Of a stretch of 64,000 bases of DNA, positions 29,006-37,469 are shown in pieces. The position numbers were made by a program, and so were the translations under genes. Under the pieces are notes generated by a model. It was not told the origin of the DNA. It searched no databases and saw nothing but the letters and a program-made list of their open reading frames with translations. Within the stretch, counting starts at the first letter, position 1; every line of letters starts with the position of its first letter. The DNA comes from Vogesella mureinivorans. GTDB taxonomy: Bacteria > Pseudomonadota > Gammaproteobacteria > Burkholderiales > Chromobacteriaceae. The stretch covers positions 186,001 to 250,000 of the forward strand of contig NZ_VMTV02000291.1 in assembly GCF_007644035.1 (NCBI RefSeq), read 5' to 3'.

Positions 29006-30387
29006 CCACCTTCATCCGGCGCGAACAAGACAGCCTGGGCGCCATCGCCGTCAGTACCGATGTGCTGTGGGGGGCGCACACCCAGCGCGCGCTGCTGCAT
29101 TTCCAGATAGGCAGCGAACTGATGCCGCTACCGGCGGTGTACGCCATGGCGCGCATCAAGCGCGCTGCCGCCATGGTCAATGCCGAGCTGACCCTGCTGG
29201 ACAACCGCCTGGCACTGGCCATTGCCCAGGCCGCCGGCGAGGTGCTGCAGGGCATCCATGACCAGCAGTTTCCACTGCATATCTGGCAAAGCAGCTCCGG
29301 CACGCAAAGCCACATGAACATGAACGAGGTGCTAGCCAACCGCGCCTCCGAGATTCTGGGCGCAGACTGCGGCGACCGGCGCATTGTGCACCCCAACGAC
29401 CACGTGAACCTGGGCCAGTCCAGCAATGATGTATTCCCCACCGCCATGCACCTGTGCGTACTGGACATGCTGCACGCACAGCTATTGCCCGCCCTGCAGC
29501 AGCTCATCGATGCGCTGCAACAGAAGCAACAGTGCTACAGCAAGCTGGTGAAGCTGGGGCGTACCCATCTGCAAGATGCCGTACCGCTGACACTGGGGCA
29601 GGAAATCTCCGCCTGGGTCACGCAGCTGCAGCAGGTGCAGCGCAGCCTGGGTAGACAGCTGCCAGACCTGTACCCGCTGGCTATCGGCGGCACGGCGGTA
29701 GGCACCGGGCTGAATTGCCACCCGGATTTTGCCCGCGCCGTGATTGTGCGCCTGGCCGAAGAAACCGGGCTGCCCTTGTCGGCCAGCAGTAACCGCTTTG
29801 CCATCCAGGCTGCCCACGATGATCTGCTGGCCTGCCATGGCCTGCTGAAAGTGCTGGCAGCGGTGCTGAACAAAATGGCCAACGACATCCGCTGGCTGGC
29901 CTCCGGCCCGCGCGCAGGGCTGGGTGAGCTGCTACTGCCGGAAAACGAGGCCGGCAGCTCCATCATGCCCGGCAAGGTGAACCCCACACAGTGCGAAGCC
30001 ATCACCATGCTGTGCTGCCAGGTAATGGGCAATGACGTCACCATTGCCCTGGCGTGTGCCGCCGGCCAACTGCAGCTGAATGCCTACAAGCCCTTGATAC
30101 TGCTGAATCTGCTGCAAAGCCTGAGCCTGCTGGCCGATGGCATGCGTAGCTTCAAACGCTATTGCATTACCGGGTTGGCCGCCAACGAAGCGCACATCCA
30201 GGCCAGCGTAGCGCGCTCGCTGATGCTGGTTACCGCCCTGGTGCCGCATATCGGCTACGACCGCGCCGCAGTCATTGCACAGTACGCCCAGCAGCAGGAC
30301 TGTAGCCTGCGCGAGGCCGCCATCGCCGTGGGCGGCATAAGCGACACACAGTTTAGCGCCTGGGTGGACGCCAGCGCGATGGTGTAG
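29002..30387 (+). CDS. fumC: Fumarate hydratase class II
   Basis: Iron-free fumarase, 461 residues. Family signatures: SSGTQSHMNMNEVLANRA, HPNDHVNLGQSSND, GRTHLQDAVPLTLGQE and GSSIMPGKVNPTQ near residue 318 with the catalytic serine. It is coupled to acnA by an ATGA overlap, giving a two-step operon of oxidation-tolerant TCA enzymes. Some residues differ from housekeeping FumC at the C-terminus, but the active sites are intact. Confidence 0.95.
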
Positions 30388-30446
30388 GCGCATGCCAGAT
30401 GGCCCGCTGGGCAAAGGTTGGCCGCATGGCGGCGCGGCGGGCAGCG

Positions 30447-31169
30447 CTAGGCCAGCTTGTCCGGGTGGAGCAGGCGGTCGTATTCCTGCTTGACCACGGC
30501 GTAGCATTCACAGGTACGCTGCTCCAGGCCCTGGCGGTCTACCACATGGATATGGCCGCGCGCATAGGCAATCAGGCCGGCACGCTGCAGGTTCATCGCC
30601 GCATTGGTGACCCCCTCGCGCCGCACGCCCAGCATATTGGCGATCAGCTCCTGGGTCATCACCAGGTCGCTGCCCTGCAGGCGGTCCAGGCTTAACAGCA
30701 GCCAGCGGCACAGCTGTTGATCCAGCGTGTGGTGCCGGTTGCACACGGCGGTTTGGGCCATCTGTGTAATCAGCGCCTGGGTATAGCGCAGCAGCAGGTG
30801 CATTACGGCGACCGAGGCATTGAACTCTTCCTTGATCACCCGCGAAGGCAGCCGGTAGCCATAGCCGCCACTTTGTACCACGGCGCTACTGGGGGTGGAC
30901 TCGCCCCCCATAAACAGGGCAATACCGACAACGCCCTCGTGGCCCACCACGGCGATCTCGGCCGAGTCACCGTTTTGCATCACGTACAGCAACGACACAA
31001 TGGCATCCACCGGAAAGTAAACATGGTTCAGCTTGCCTCCCGGCTGGTACAGCGTCTGGCCTAGCGGCATGTCTACGCGCTGCAGGTGGGGCTGTATACG
31101 CAGCCATGCCTCATCGGGCAAGGCGCGTAGCAAGCCGTTGCCGGCTCTGGAAGGCTGATGGGTCATCAT
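30447..31169 (-). CDS. Crp/Fnr-family transcriptional regulator
   Basis: 240 residues. N-terminal cyclic-nucleotide-binding-like barrel (LGQTLYQPGGKLNHVYFPVDAIVSLL) without the cysteine cluster of FNR, then a winged helix with LTQELIANMLGVRREGVTNA-like recognition helix (TQELIANMLGVRREGVTNAA). The PVDAIVSLLYVMQNG and GHEGVVGI segments are typical of a subgroup of one-component regulators found near stress genes. It converges on fumC; its target is unknown. Confidence 0.88.
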   Translation of the reverse strand: MMTHQPSRAGNGLLRALPDEAWLRIQPHLQRVDMPLGQTLYQPGGKLNHVYFPVDAIVSLLYVMQNGDSAEIAVVGHEGVVGIALFMGGESTPSSAVVQSGGYGYRLPSRVIKEEFNASVAVMHLLLRYTQALITQMAQTAVCNRHHTLDQQLCRWLLLSLDRLQGSDLVMTQELIANMLGVRREGVTNAAMNLQRAGLIAYARGHIHVVDRQGLEQRTCECYAVVKQEYDRLLHPDKLA

Positions 31170-31435
31170 GGCGCCTGTGTTGAAAGGTGAAAAAAAAACG
31201 ATTCAGCATAAAAGCACCGCACACCCGATGTATGTACGCTACCGCACAGATTGCTCACAAGGTTCGATAGAACATACCAAGACCTGCCAGCGTTCTGTAC
31301 CGCATCAGGCTGGATGCCAGCCTGCCACGCACGGCAGAGATTGGCCCGCAAACATGGGCGGGTTGGCATCGTTTGCGCCATGGCGCAGGCAAGCCCACCA
31401 CACCAGCCTTCGCTCTTTTACCAGGAGTTGCTGAT
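31170..31435. other. Intergenic region between the Crp/Fnr gene and a small gene
   Basis: A 266-base divergent gap with an A-run near 31190, consistent with promoters on both strands. I see no gene, repeat or clear operator. An AGGAG ribosome site lies at its right end. Confidence 0.4.
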
Positions 31436-31810
31436 ATGAATAATGCCGCGAAACGCATCAGGAAACTGATGGATGACAACCCTGCCTGCCGCCAGCTGGA
31501 CATCCTGAAACAGCTGGCACTGGCTTTGCAGCTGAAACACGACTTCAATGTACATCTGTTGTATGAAATTGATTACTCATACTTCAACATTGCCATGCAG
31601 CTATTAGAAGACTGGCGCCTGGGGCACCATATCGAGACACGCAGCAAGCTGATGGAAAAGCTGTTCTGCGAATACCCGGACGCCATCATGCCTACCCAGC
31701 TGGCAGAAGACGCACTGCCTGCCCAGCCAGAAACCGTGCCAGCGCCAGCCAGCCCAGCGGCCAAACAACGCAGCAAAGGCAAAGGGCATCGCCAGCAAAC
31801 CGCACGCTAA
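31436..31810 (+). CDS. Small hypothetical protein with a proline/alanine-rich basic tail
   Basis: 124 residues, soluble. The first 85 residues are helical (RIRKLMDDNPACRQLDILKQ, FNIAMQLLEDWRLGHHIE). The tail is low complexity, rich in A, P and Q, ending basic (KQRSKGKGHRQQTAR), which suggests nucleic-acid contact. The start at 31436 follows CCAGGAGTTGCTGAT. No family recognised. Confidence 0.65.
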   Translation: MNNAAKRIRKLMDDNPACRQLDILKQLALALQLKHDFNVHLLYEIDYSYFNIAMQLLEDWRLGHHIETRSKLMEKLFCEYPDAIMPTQLAEDALPAQPETVPAPASPAAKQRSKGKGHRQQTAR

Positions 31811-31888
31811 ACAGCGCTAGGGCAATATGCGGCCAACCTGGCCAGCCAGCCCCCCGTGGCGCAGGCTTAACCCCACACCGGCAACAAT

Positions 31889-31914
31889 AAAACCGCACCA
31901 GACAGTGCGGTTTT
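31889..31914. terminator. Intrinsic terminator between convergent genes
   Basis: AAAACCGCAC and GTGCGGTTTT form a 10-base-pair stem with a six-base loop; T-runs flank it on both strands, so it can serve both the small gene and the BON gene. Confidence 0.8.
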
Positions 31915-31943
31915 ATCATGCTAGCCAGTAAAACGTGCGGGGC

Positions 31944-32771
31944 TCAGGGCAGCAGCTTGCCCGCCTCTACCCGCTGTACACCACGCACGTTTTTGCTTAG
32001 CTGAATCGCCAGCGCACGCTCGGCCTGGCCGTGCAGCTTGCCACTAAGGTGTACTACCCCCATGGTGGTGGTCACACTGATACGGTTGCTATCGATATTG
32101 CGCGCGTACAGCAGCGTAGACTTCACCTTGGTGGTAACCCAGGCATCCGATAACCCTTGCTCCACCTGCGTAGCCGAACGCATGCCACCCGCCGACGCCG
32201 GCGGGGTCACCACCTGCAGCTGGTTGTCCACATCGGTGACGCCGCGTGTAGAAGCGGCAATCATGCCGGCCATCCCCATGCTTTGCTTGCTGTTGGCCGT
32301 ACCCTGCAGCGTTACCTTGCCCTGGCGGCTGCTGACCGTCACATTCACATCGTCCGCGTAACGGCTCCATTTCAAACGCGACTTCACCGCCGCATTCAAG
32401 GTGGCGTCGTCGGCCATTTCACCGTAACCACGCGTCAGCACCGGCGGCGGCGGCATAAAGCCCTCGCGCACATCCAGCTGGTTATCCACCGTAGTCACCC
32501 CCTCCACGCCTAGCGCAATCTCCTGCGCCAGCTCCTTTTTCACGCTCTCTTCTACCGTGCCGCTTAGCGTGACTTTATTGTTGATCACCGTCACACGAAT
32601 ATCCTGGTCACGCAGTAGCGGGTTCAAGGCGTAGCTAGTGGAAATCTGTGTTTCGTGCCGTATATCCGTTGCCTCCTGTGCTGTAGGGGCTGCAAAGCTC
32701 TGGGCACTCAGGCCCAGAGAAAGTCCGCCTGACAAAAACAGCCATGCCAGCTGGCGAAACCGCGTTTTCAT
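31944..32771 (-). CDS. Exported three-BON-domain protein (OsmY-like)
   Basis: 275 residues with a signal peptide (WLFLSGGLSLGLSAQSFA). Three BON modules: VINNKVTLSGTVEESVKKEL, VSSRQGKVTLQGTANSKQSM and TTMGVVHLSGKLHGQAERAL, joined by a proline-rich linker (FMPPPPVLTRG). Periplasmic proteins of this type protect the envelope during osmotic or surface stress. It is the exported counterpart of the cytosolic BON protein at 25022. Confidence 0.87.
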   Translation of the reverse strand: MKTRFRQLAWLFLSGGLSLGLSAQSFAAPTAQEATDIRHETQISTSYALNPLLRDQDIRVTVINNKVTLSGTVEESVKKELAQEIALGVEGVTTVDNQLDVREGFMPPPPVLTRGYGEMADDATLNAAVKSRLKWSRYADDVNVTVSSRQGKVTLQGTANSKQSMGMAGMIAASTRGVTDVDNQLQVVTPPASAGGMRSATQVEQGLSDAWVTTKVKSTLLYARNIDSNRISVTTTMGVVHLSGKLHGQAERALAIQLSKNVRGVQRVEAGKLLP

Positions 32772-32950
32772 GATGAATTCCCTATTGATGGCGCGCCGCT
32801 AACAAAACCGCGCGGCCAACCTTTATCAGCCCGCCACCGGCAAGCGTGATGCAAGACAGCATCGGGGTTGTGTTAGCGGCTCCCTGCTAATCAGCAAAAG
32901 CCCGCCGGCGGCAGATAGCCGTAGTGGCTACCCCCGTAGCGGGCCAGGGT

Positions 32951-33226
32951 TTACTTGTGCTTGTTCAGAAAGTCATGAACCTGCTTTTCGGCAGCCTCAC
33001 GCGTGATGGCGTAGCGTTGCTGCACCAGCCCGGCCAGCTTCTGCACATGGCCTTCTGTTTGCAACAGCTCATCATCGGTCAGCTTGCCCCACAGCACCTT
33101 GGCCTCGCCAACATAGGTTTTCCATTTGCCTTTTATTTCGTCAGCACTTGGCAGATGGACAGAGGTGCTAGCCGGGCTAGCAACAGCGGCAGTAGCCGCA
33201 ACGGGGGGCTTGGTGGTTTTTTCCAT
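32951..33226 (-). CDS. CsbD-family stress protein
   Basis: 91 residues. A low-complexity A/T/P head precedes the CsbD-like core DEIKGKWKTYVGEAKVLWGK, LTDDELLQTEGHVQKLAGLV and QQRYAITREAAEKQV. CsbD/YjbJ proteins are small stress-induced proteins of unknown mechanism. With the two BON genes and the Crp/Fnr regulator this completes a stress-type block. It is the last ordinary gene before the accessory island. Confidence 0.85.
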   Translation of the reverse strand: MEKTTKPPVAATAAVASPASTSVHLPSADEIKGKWKTYVGEAKVLWGKLTDDELLQTEGHVQKLAGLVQQRYAITREAAEKQVHDFLNKHK

Positions 33227-33511
33227 AATGATGCTCCTTCATTCAGGGCAAGCCGTACCGGAAGGCGTGGCGTTTACCCCAAGGACAGCATCCCCCCTCA
33301 CCCGCCACGCGTCTGTTCACTAACGCACCCACGGCAAGGCGAGGCACCCGCCGGGTAAGGGCCGACGGGGCCAGGTGCTGCAAGCACCGGTGGCTGCATC
33401 AGGCTTTTTTTTGGGGGGGGAGGCGCCAGCGATGGCGTATCAGTTAGCAACCTGAGCTGTGCCGACAGGGCTGGGTTATTACAACGTAGCGCAGCTTGGT
33501 CGTACTCTCGG
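33227..33511. other. Left flank of the accessory island with a T8G8 tract
   Basis: No gene. GGTGCT and AGCACC (33374-33388) form a small hairpin, and a run of eight T then eight G occupies 33405-33420. The homopolymers would be slippage-prone. This is where the GGTTGGCCGC motif disappears until 39551. Confidence 0.45.
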
Positions 33512-33631
33512 GTGATGTCGCCCATCACTTCCGGCACTCTGCCCAACATGGATCTGTTGTGTCCCGAACAGGTGAGACCTCAATGGCATCACCCCCTCGT
33601 CATTAGCCATCGACATTTGCACGATGATGAC

Positions 33632-33876
33632 ATGGAAAAATTGTTTCCATTACGATACGATCAGCATATCGATAAAGCGATAGAAGCCCTGATCAACACC
33701 CGACCCGGACACGAACGGCGCGTACTGCGCACCCGCTACGTGACCTGGCAGCATCTGGCCGACAGCTGATTGCCCGCAGCCTGGGCCTGCACGCACGCAA
33801 CCTGGACACCCTGCTGCTGGCCGCACATCTGCACTTCGGCCAACACTGGCTGCAGTGGCAACAGGGGGCGGCATGA
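33632..33876 (+). pseudogene. Frameshifted phage-type helix-turn-helix gene
   Basis: A first frame encodes MEKLFPLRYDQHIDKAIEAL and GHERRVLRTRYVTWQHLADS, then stops at 33767. The neighbouring frame, without a start, continues with RQLIARSLGLHARNLDTLLL, AAHLHFGQHW and ends at 33876. Joined by a one-base shift near 33750-33767 they read as one protein with a W..HLA.RQLIARSLG.H helix-turn-helix, in the style of phage Q-type antitermination proteins. A sequencing error or programmed shift cannot be excluded. The end overlaps the next gene by ATGA. Confidence 0.5.
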
Positions 33877-34103
33877 ACAGCGCAGACAAACCCTTACCGG
33901 CCAAGGTGTGCGACGTACTGGCCGTGGCTCCTAGGGCGCTGTTCTTGGGTGAAATCGAAGCCGCACTGGAATTTGCCTACGACAAGGCGGAGATCATGAG
34001 CGTACTGGTGAAGCTGCAAGCGCAGGGCAAAGTGAGCAGTACGCTGCGCCCGCGGCAAGGGCCGGGACCGAAGGTGGCAAAGGGGTATTCATTATGCTGC
34101 TAA
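33873..34103 (+). CDS. Small winged-helix-like hypothetical protein
   Basis: 76 residues, soluble and basic. The pattern VCDVLAVAPRALFLGEIEAA, LVKLQAQGKVSSTLRPRQG and KVAKGYSLCC suggests a small winged helix with a glycine-rich wing, as in minor phage DNA-binding proteins; this is inference. It is coupled by ATGA to the broken gene before it. Confidence 0.55.
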   Translation: MNSADKPLPAKVCDVLAVAPRALFLGEIEAALEFAYDKAEIMSVLVKLQAQGKVSSTLRPRQGPGPKVAKGYSLCC

Positions 34104-34173
34104 GCACGTTCCGGATTGCATTCCCTTTTTCGGCATACCCGAATCCCGCAATCCAAAATGAAAGAAATTCCAA

Positions 34174-35580
34174 ATGGGCCAAACCGTATATAAAATCCCG
34201 CGTGTAAATGATGAGCAAATTAACGGCCACCTCGTTGGAATAGGAAAAAAATTCGGCGATTACAATGTAAACATTTACATTGGCGACATTAACACAGGGC
34301 AAGTCACCTATCCTGATGGCAGCAGCGAAAATATTAAATCCATACTTGCAATGAAAAGCGAGCTGATCTCCAGTATATCAGGCAACATCAATGGCGTTTC
34401 TTTTTGGTATTACAGAGGTGGAAGTGCTACAAGTCAGTGGGAAAAATCACCAATCTTTGATGACGTAGCCATCGACATACAGAATTTTGAACCCTCCAGA
34501 GTTGAAATTGCAAGCTATATTTTAGCATTATTTAAACCCACACAACTTCCAAAACCTTCTGAGCCTATAGCTCTTTTAGAAGCCCAAAGAGCTTTGCAAG
34601 AGTCTTCATTTCTACGCTTGCAGAAACAGCTTGAAGAAGTCTTTCAACAAACCATCAACCTTCGAAGCCAGCTTGACGAGCAGGTAAAAAATAAGGAGTT
34701 CGAACTACAAGAGGAATTCAAACAAAAGCAGGCAGAAGCATCTCGTGAAATTCAAGCAGAAAAAGATGCACTGGCAAAACTGAAAGAAGAGCTTGACGAA
34801 AGAGGCAAGTCAATAGATGAAAGTGACAACACCTTCGCACGCAGGCAAATAAGAAATAGCATGCTCAACGATGTTTCAAATCGAGTGAATAATTTTGGAT
34901 TGTCTAATGCAACAATCGAAGCGAGAAGGCCAGTGGCTGGTGGTATGCGTCTTTTGGGAGCATTCTTGTTTTTCCTTTTGGCCTTGACAATATTTGAGAT
35001 CGTCATCATTCGCACAGAGACAACGAGTGATAAAAAATATGACACCCTAGCCACTCTTGCAGACAAAGTCACCGCACTATCTGCACCACAATCCAAGCAA
35101 TCCGAATTACCACCAGCCTCCGCCTTGCTTTCGAAAGAACAAAGCAGCAATACTGAAATTATAATGTTGTGGATTAGATTTAGCTTAATCTCGATCAGCT
35201 TGGCCGCAACCATTCTTTACTATATCCGCTGGCAAAACCAACTGGCAACCTCTTTTGCAAATACTGAGGAAAGCTTGAAGCAGTTTCACATCGATGTTAA
35301 TCGTGCAAACTGGGTAGTCGAGACCTGTCTTGAGTGGCGAAAAGAAACCGACTCAGAAATACCATCTCATCTCATTGAAAGCCTTACCCGAGGCCTATTT
35401 TTAGGAAAGGATACGACTCCAGCAGTTCTTCACCCTGCTGACGAGCTAGCCTCAGCTCTGATGGGGAGTGCTTCAAAACTTTCTCTAGACTTAAATGGCA
35501 ACAAGCTGGAAATTGACAAGCCCGGCAAAATTCCAAAATCCATAGCATCATCAGGAAGTGCAAACAAGAGCCAAGAGTAA
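34174..35580 (+). CDS. Membrane coiled-coil protein of unknown function (island gene 1)
   Basis: 468 residues, not recognised. Order: a beta-rich N-terminal domain (1-120; NVNIYIGDINTGQVTYPDGS), a long charged coiled coil (about 136-212), a membrane helix at 259-279 (LLGAFLFFLLALTIFEIVII), a spacer, a second helix at 329-351 (MLWIRFSLISISLAATILYY), and a C-terminal helical domain with NRANWVVETCLEWRKE. Both ends should therefore be cytoplasmic. Base use is AT-rich, unlike host genes. It is followed after 78 bases by the GIY-YIG-like gene in the same direction. The layout resembles membrane sensor or effector proteins of defence systems, but no known family is identified. Confidence 0.7.
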   Translation: MGQTVYKIPRVNDEQINGHLVGIGKKFGDYNVNIYIGDINTGQVTYPDGSSENIKSILAMKSELISSISGNINGVSFWYYRGGSATSQWEKSPIFDDVAIDIQNFEPSRVEIASYILALFKPTQLPKPSEPIALLEAQRALQESSFLRLQKQLEEVFQQTINLRSQLDEQVKNKEFELQEEFKQKQAEASREIQAEKDALAKLKEELDERGKSIDESDNTFARRQIRNSMLNDVSNRVNNFGLSNATIEARRPVAGGMRLLGAFLFFLLALTIFEIVIIRTETTSDKKYDTLATLADKVTALSAPQSKQSELPPASALLSKEQSSNTEIIMLWIRFSLISISLAATILYYIRWQNQLATSFANTEESLKQFHIDVNRANWVVETCLEWRKETDSEIPSHLIESLTRGLFLGKDTTPAVLHPADELASALMGSASKLSLDLNGNKLEIDKPGKIPKSIASSGSANKSQE

Positions 35581-35658
35581 AGATCACAGCGCTATTGAAG
35601 GATGCCTCTGACTCATTTCTATAGCTAGCAACTAGAAAATAACGCAAGGAAATCAACC

Positions 35659-37368
35659 ATGGAAGGCCTCGTACTCCTGCTGGCAGTCATCGCAGTGGTG
35701 TTTTACCTGCAAAGTCAGAAAGCAAGAAAGCAACTGGCCGAGGCGCAAGCCAAAGCCGCCGCCGCCATGGCCAGCCAGGAGCAGGAGTGGCAGCAGCGAC
35801 ACGAAGCCCAGCAGGCTGATCTGGCGCAAGCGAAACTTGAACAGGCTGAACTGGAAGAGCGTATCGCTGCACTGCGGCAGGAGATCGCCTCGCTCGCCCG
35901 TTTTCAGAACGTGCGCGATGCCGATGCCATGCTACAGCAGCTGCAAAACACCATGGCCGAGCTGAGAACCTCCACCGAGCAAGCCGTCACGGCGATGCGG
36001 CGGCAAGCGGAGTCGGACGCCAGCATTACCAGGCAGATCGCCGCACAGGAGGCAGACACCATCCGTAAAGATGCGAATGCCGATGCCCGAACCAAGCGCG
36101 AGAAGATTGACGTGCAGCTGGCGCTGGCCAACCAGCAGGCCGAGCAGATCATCCGCGATGCCAATGCCCGGGCAGAGCAGATCGCTGGCGAGGCCTATGT
36201 GGCGCTTTCCAAAGCCAACCAGCTGGAAGAAAGCATCAAGGCGATGAAGAACGTCATCGAAGGCTATGGCGACCGCTATCTGAAACCGACCTACAGCCTG
36301 CTGGATGAACTGGCCGACGCCTACGGTTTTGATGAAGCTGGCCAGCAGCTGAAGCAGGCACGCGAGCGCAGCAAACTGATGGTAGAGCACGGCCGCGCCG
36401 CAACCTGCGACTACGTCGAACGGCACCGAAAGGAAACCGCCATCCGCTTTCTAGTGGATGCGTTTAACGGCAAGGTGGACTCGATCCTGTCACGCGCCAG
36501 AGTCGATAACTTCGGCACCTTGGAACAGCAGATCAAAGATGCCTGCGCGCTGGTCAACAACAATGGCAGCGCCTTCCGTGATGCACGCATTGCACCAGAG
36601 TACCTCGATGCACGGCTGGCCGAGCTGAAATGGCTTACCGCAGTCAATGCACTGCGCGAGCAGGAAAAGGAAGAGCAACGACGTATCCGCGAGCAAATCC
36701 GCGAAGAGGAAAAAGCGCGCCGCGAGATCGAGCGCGCACTGAAAGAAGCGGCAAAGGAAGAAGAAAACCTGCACAAGGCGATGGAAAAGGCCCGCGCTCA
36801 AGTGGCTAAGGCTACCGAGGAGCAGCGTGCGGAGATGGAAGCCAAACTGGCCGAGCTGGAAGTGAAGCTGCAGGAAGCCGAGGCGCGTAACCAGCGCGCC
36901 CTATCGATGGCGCAGCAGACCAAAGCCGGCCATGTCTATGTGATTTCTAACGTGGGCTCATTTGGCGAGGATATCTACAAGGTAGGCATGACGCGGCGCC
37001 TGGAACCACTGGACCGGGTGAAAGAACTGGGCGATGCCAGTGTCCCCTTCGCCTTCGACGTACACGCCATGATCTGGTGCGACGATGCCCCGGCCTTGGA
37101 GCACACCCTGCACAAGCGCTTTGTACAGGCCCAGGTCAATAAAGTGAACCCGCGCAAAGAGTTCTTCCGCCTGCCCTTGCAAGAGCTGCGTCAGGTAGTG
37201 GAAGAGCACGACATCGACGCCTCCTGGACCATGTCAGCCAAAGCCGCCGAGTACCGGGAAAGCCTGGCCATCGAGAAGGGTTTGAAAGAAAACCCGGCAG
37301 CGGTGAAAGACTGGCTGCGGCATCAGGCGTTAGTGCAGGAGGCTGTTCTTCTATTAGAAGAGGAGTGA
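35659..37368 (+). CDS. DUF4041-type membrane-anchored coiled-coil protein with GIY-YIG-like domain (island gene 2)
   Basis: 569 residues. A single N-terminal membrane anchor (LVLLLAVIAVVFYL, 4-17) leads into an extended coiled coil (18-200), a DUF4041-like region (about 200-330) and a second coiled coil (335-420). The C-terminus (425-510) is a T5orf172/MUG113-type GIY-YIG domain: VYVIS at 426-430, YKVGMTRR at 440, an ELGDASVPF segment, the glutamate in ALEHTLHKRF and NKVNPRKEFF. So a nuclease fold is tethered to the membrane. It is GC-richer than its two neighbours, making the island a mosaic. Many relatives occur in prophages; function unproven. Confidence 0.82.
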   Translation: MEGLVLLLAVIAVVFYLQSQKARKQLAEAQAKAAAAMASQEQEWQQRHEAQQADLAQAKLEQAELEERIAALRQEIASLARFQNVRDADAMLQQLQNTMAELRTSTEQAVTAMRRQAESDASITRQIAAQEADTIRKDANADARTKREKIDVQLALANQQAEQIIRDANARAEQIAGEAYVALSKANQLEESIKAMKNVIEGYGDRYLKPTYSLLDELADAYGFDEAGQQLKQARERSKLMVEHGRAATCDYVERHRKETAIRFLVDAFNGKVDSILSRARVDNFGTLEQQIKDACALVNNNGSAFRDARIAPEYLDARLAELKWLTAVNALREQEKEEQRRIREQIREEEKARREIERALKEAAKEEENLHKAMEKARAQVAKATEEQRAEMEAKLAELEVKLQEAEARNQRALSMAQQTKAGHVYVISNVGSFGEDIYKVGMTRRLEPLDRVKELGDASVPFAFDVHAMIWCDDAPALEHTLHKRFVQAQVNKVNPRKEFFRLPLQELRQVVEEHDIDASWTMSAKAAEYRESLAIEKGLKENPAAVKDWLRHQALVQEAVLLLEEE

Positions 37369-37469
37369 AATAAGACCATCATCAAAACTACTCACCCGAC
37401 ACAAGCAGCCGGTAAGAAGTTAGACCATATAGAACATGAATCTCCTCAAATACTTCCATCAATTTAAAG

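Noticed and set aside
33557-33769. A complete 70-85 residue gene ending at 33769
   Set aside because: The neighbouring frame continues a consistent helix-turn-helix protein to an ATGA junction, so a frameshifted single gene explains the region better.
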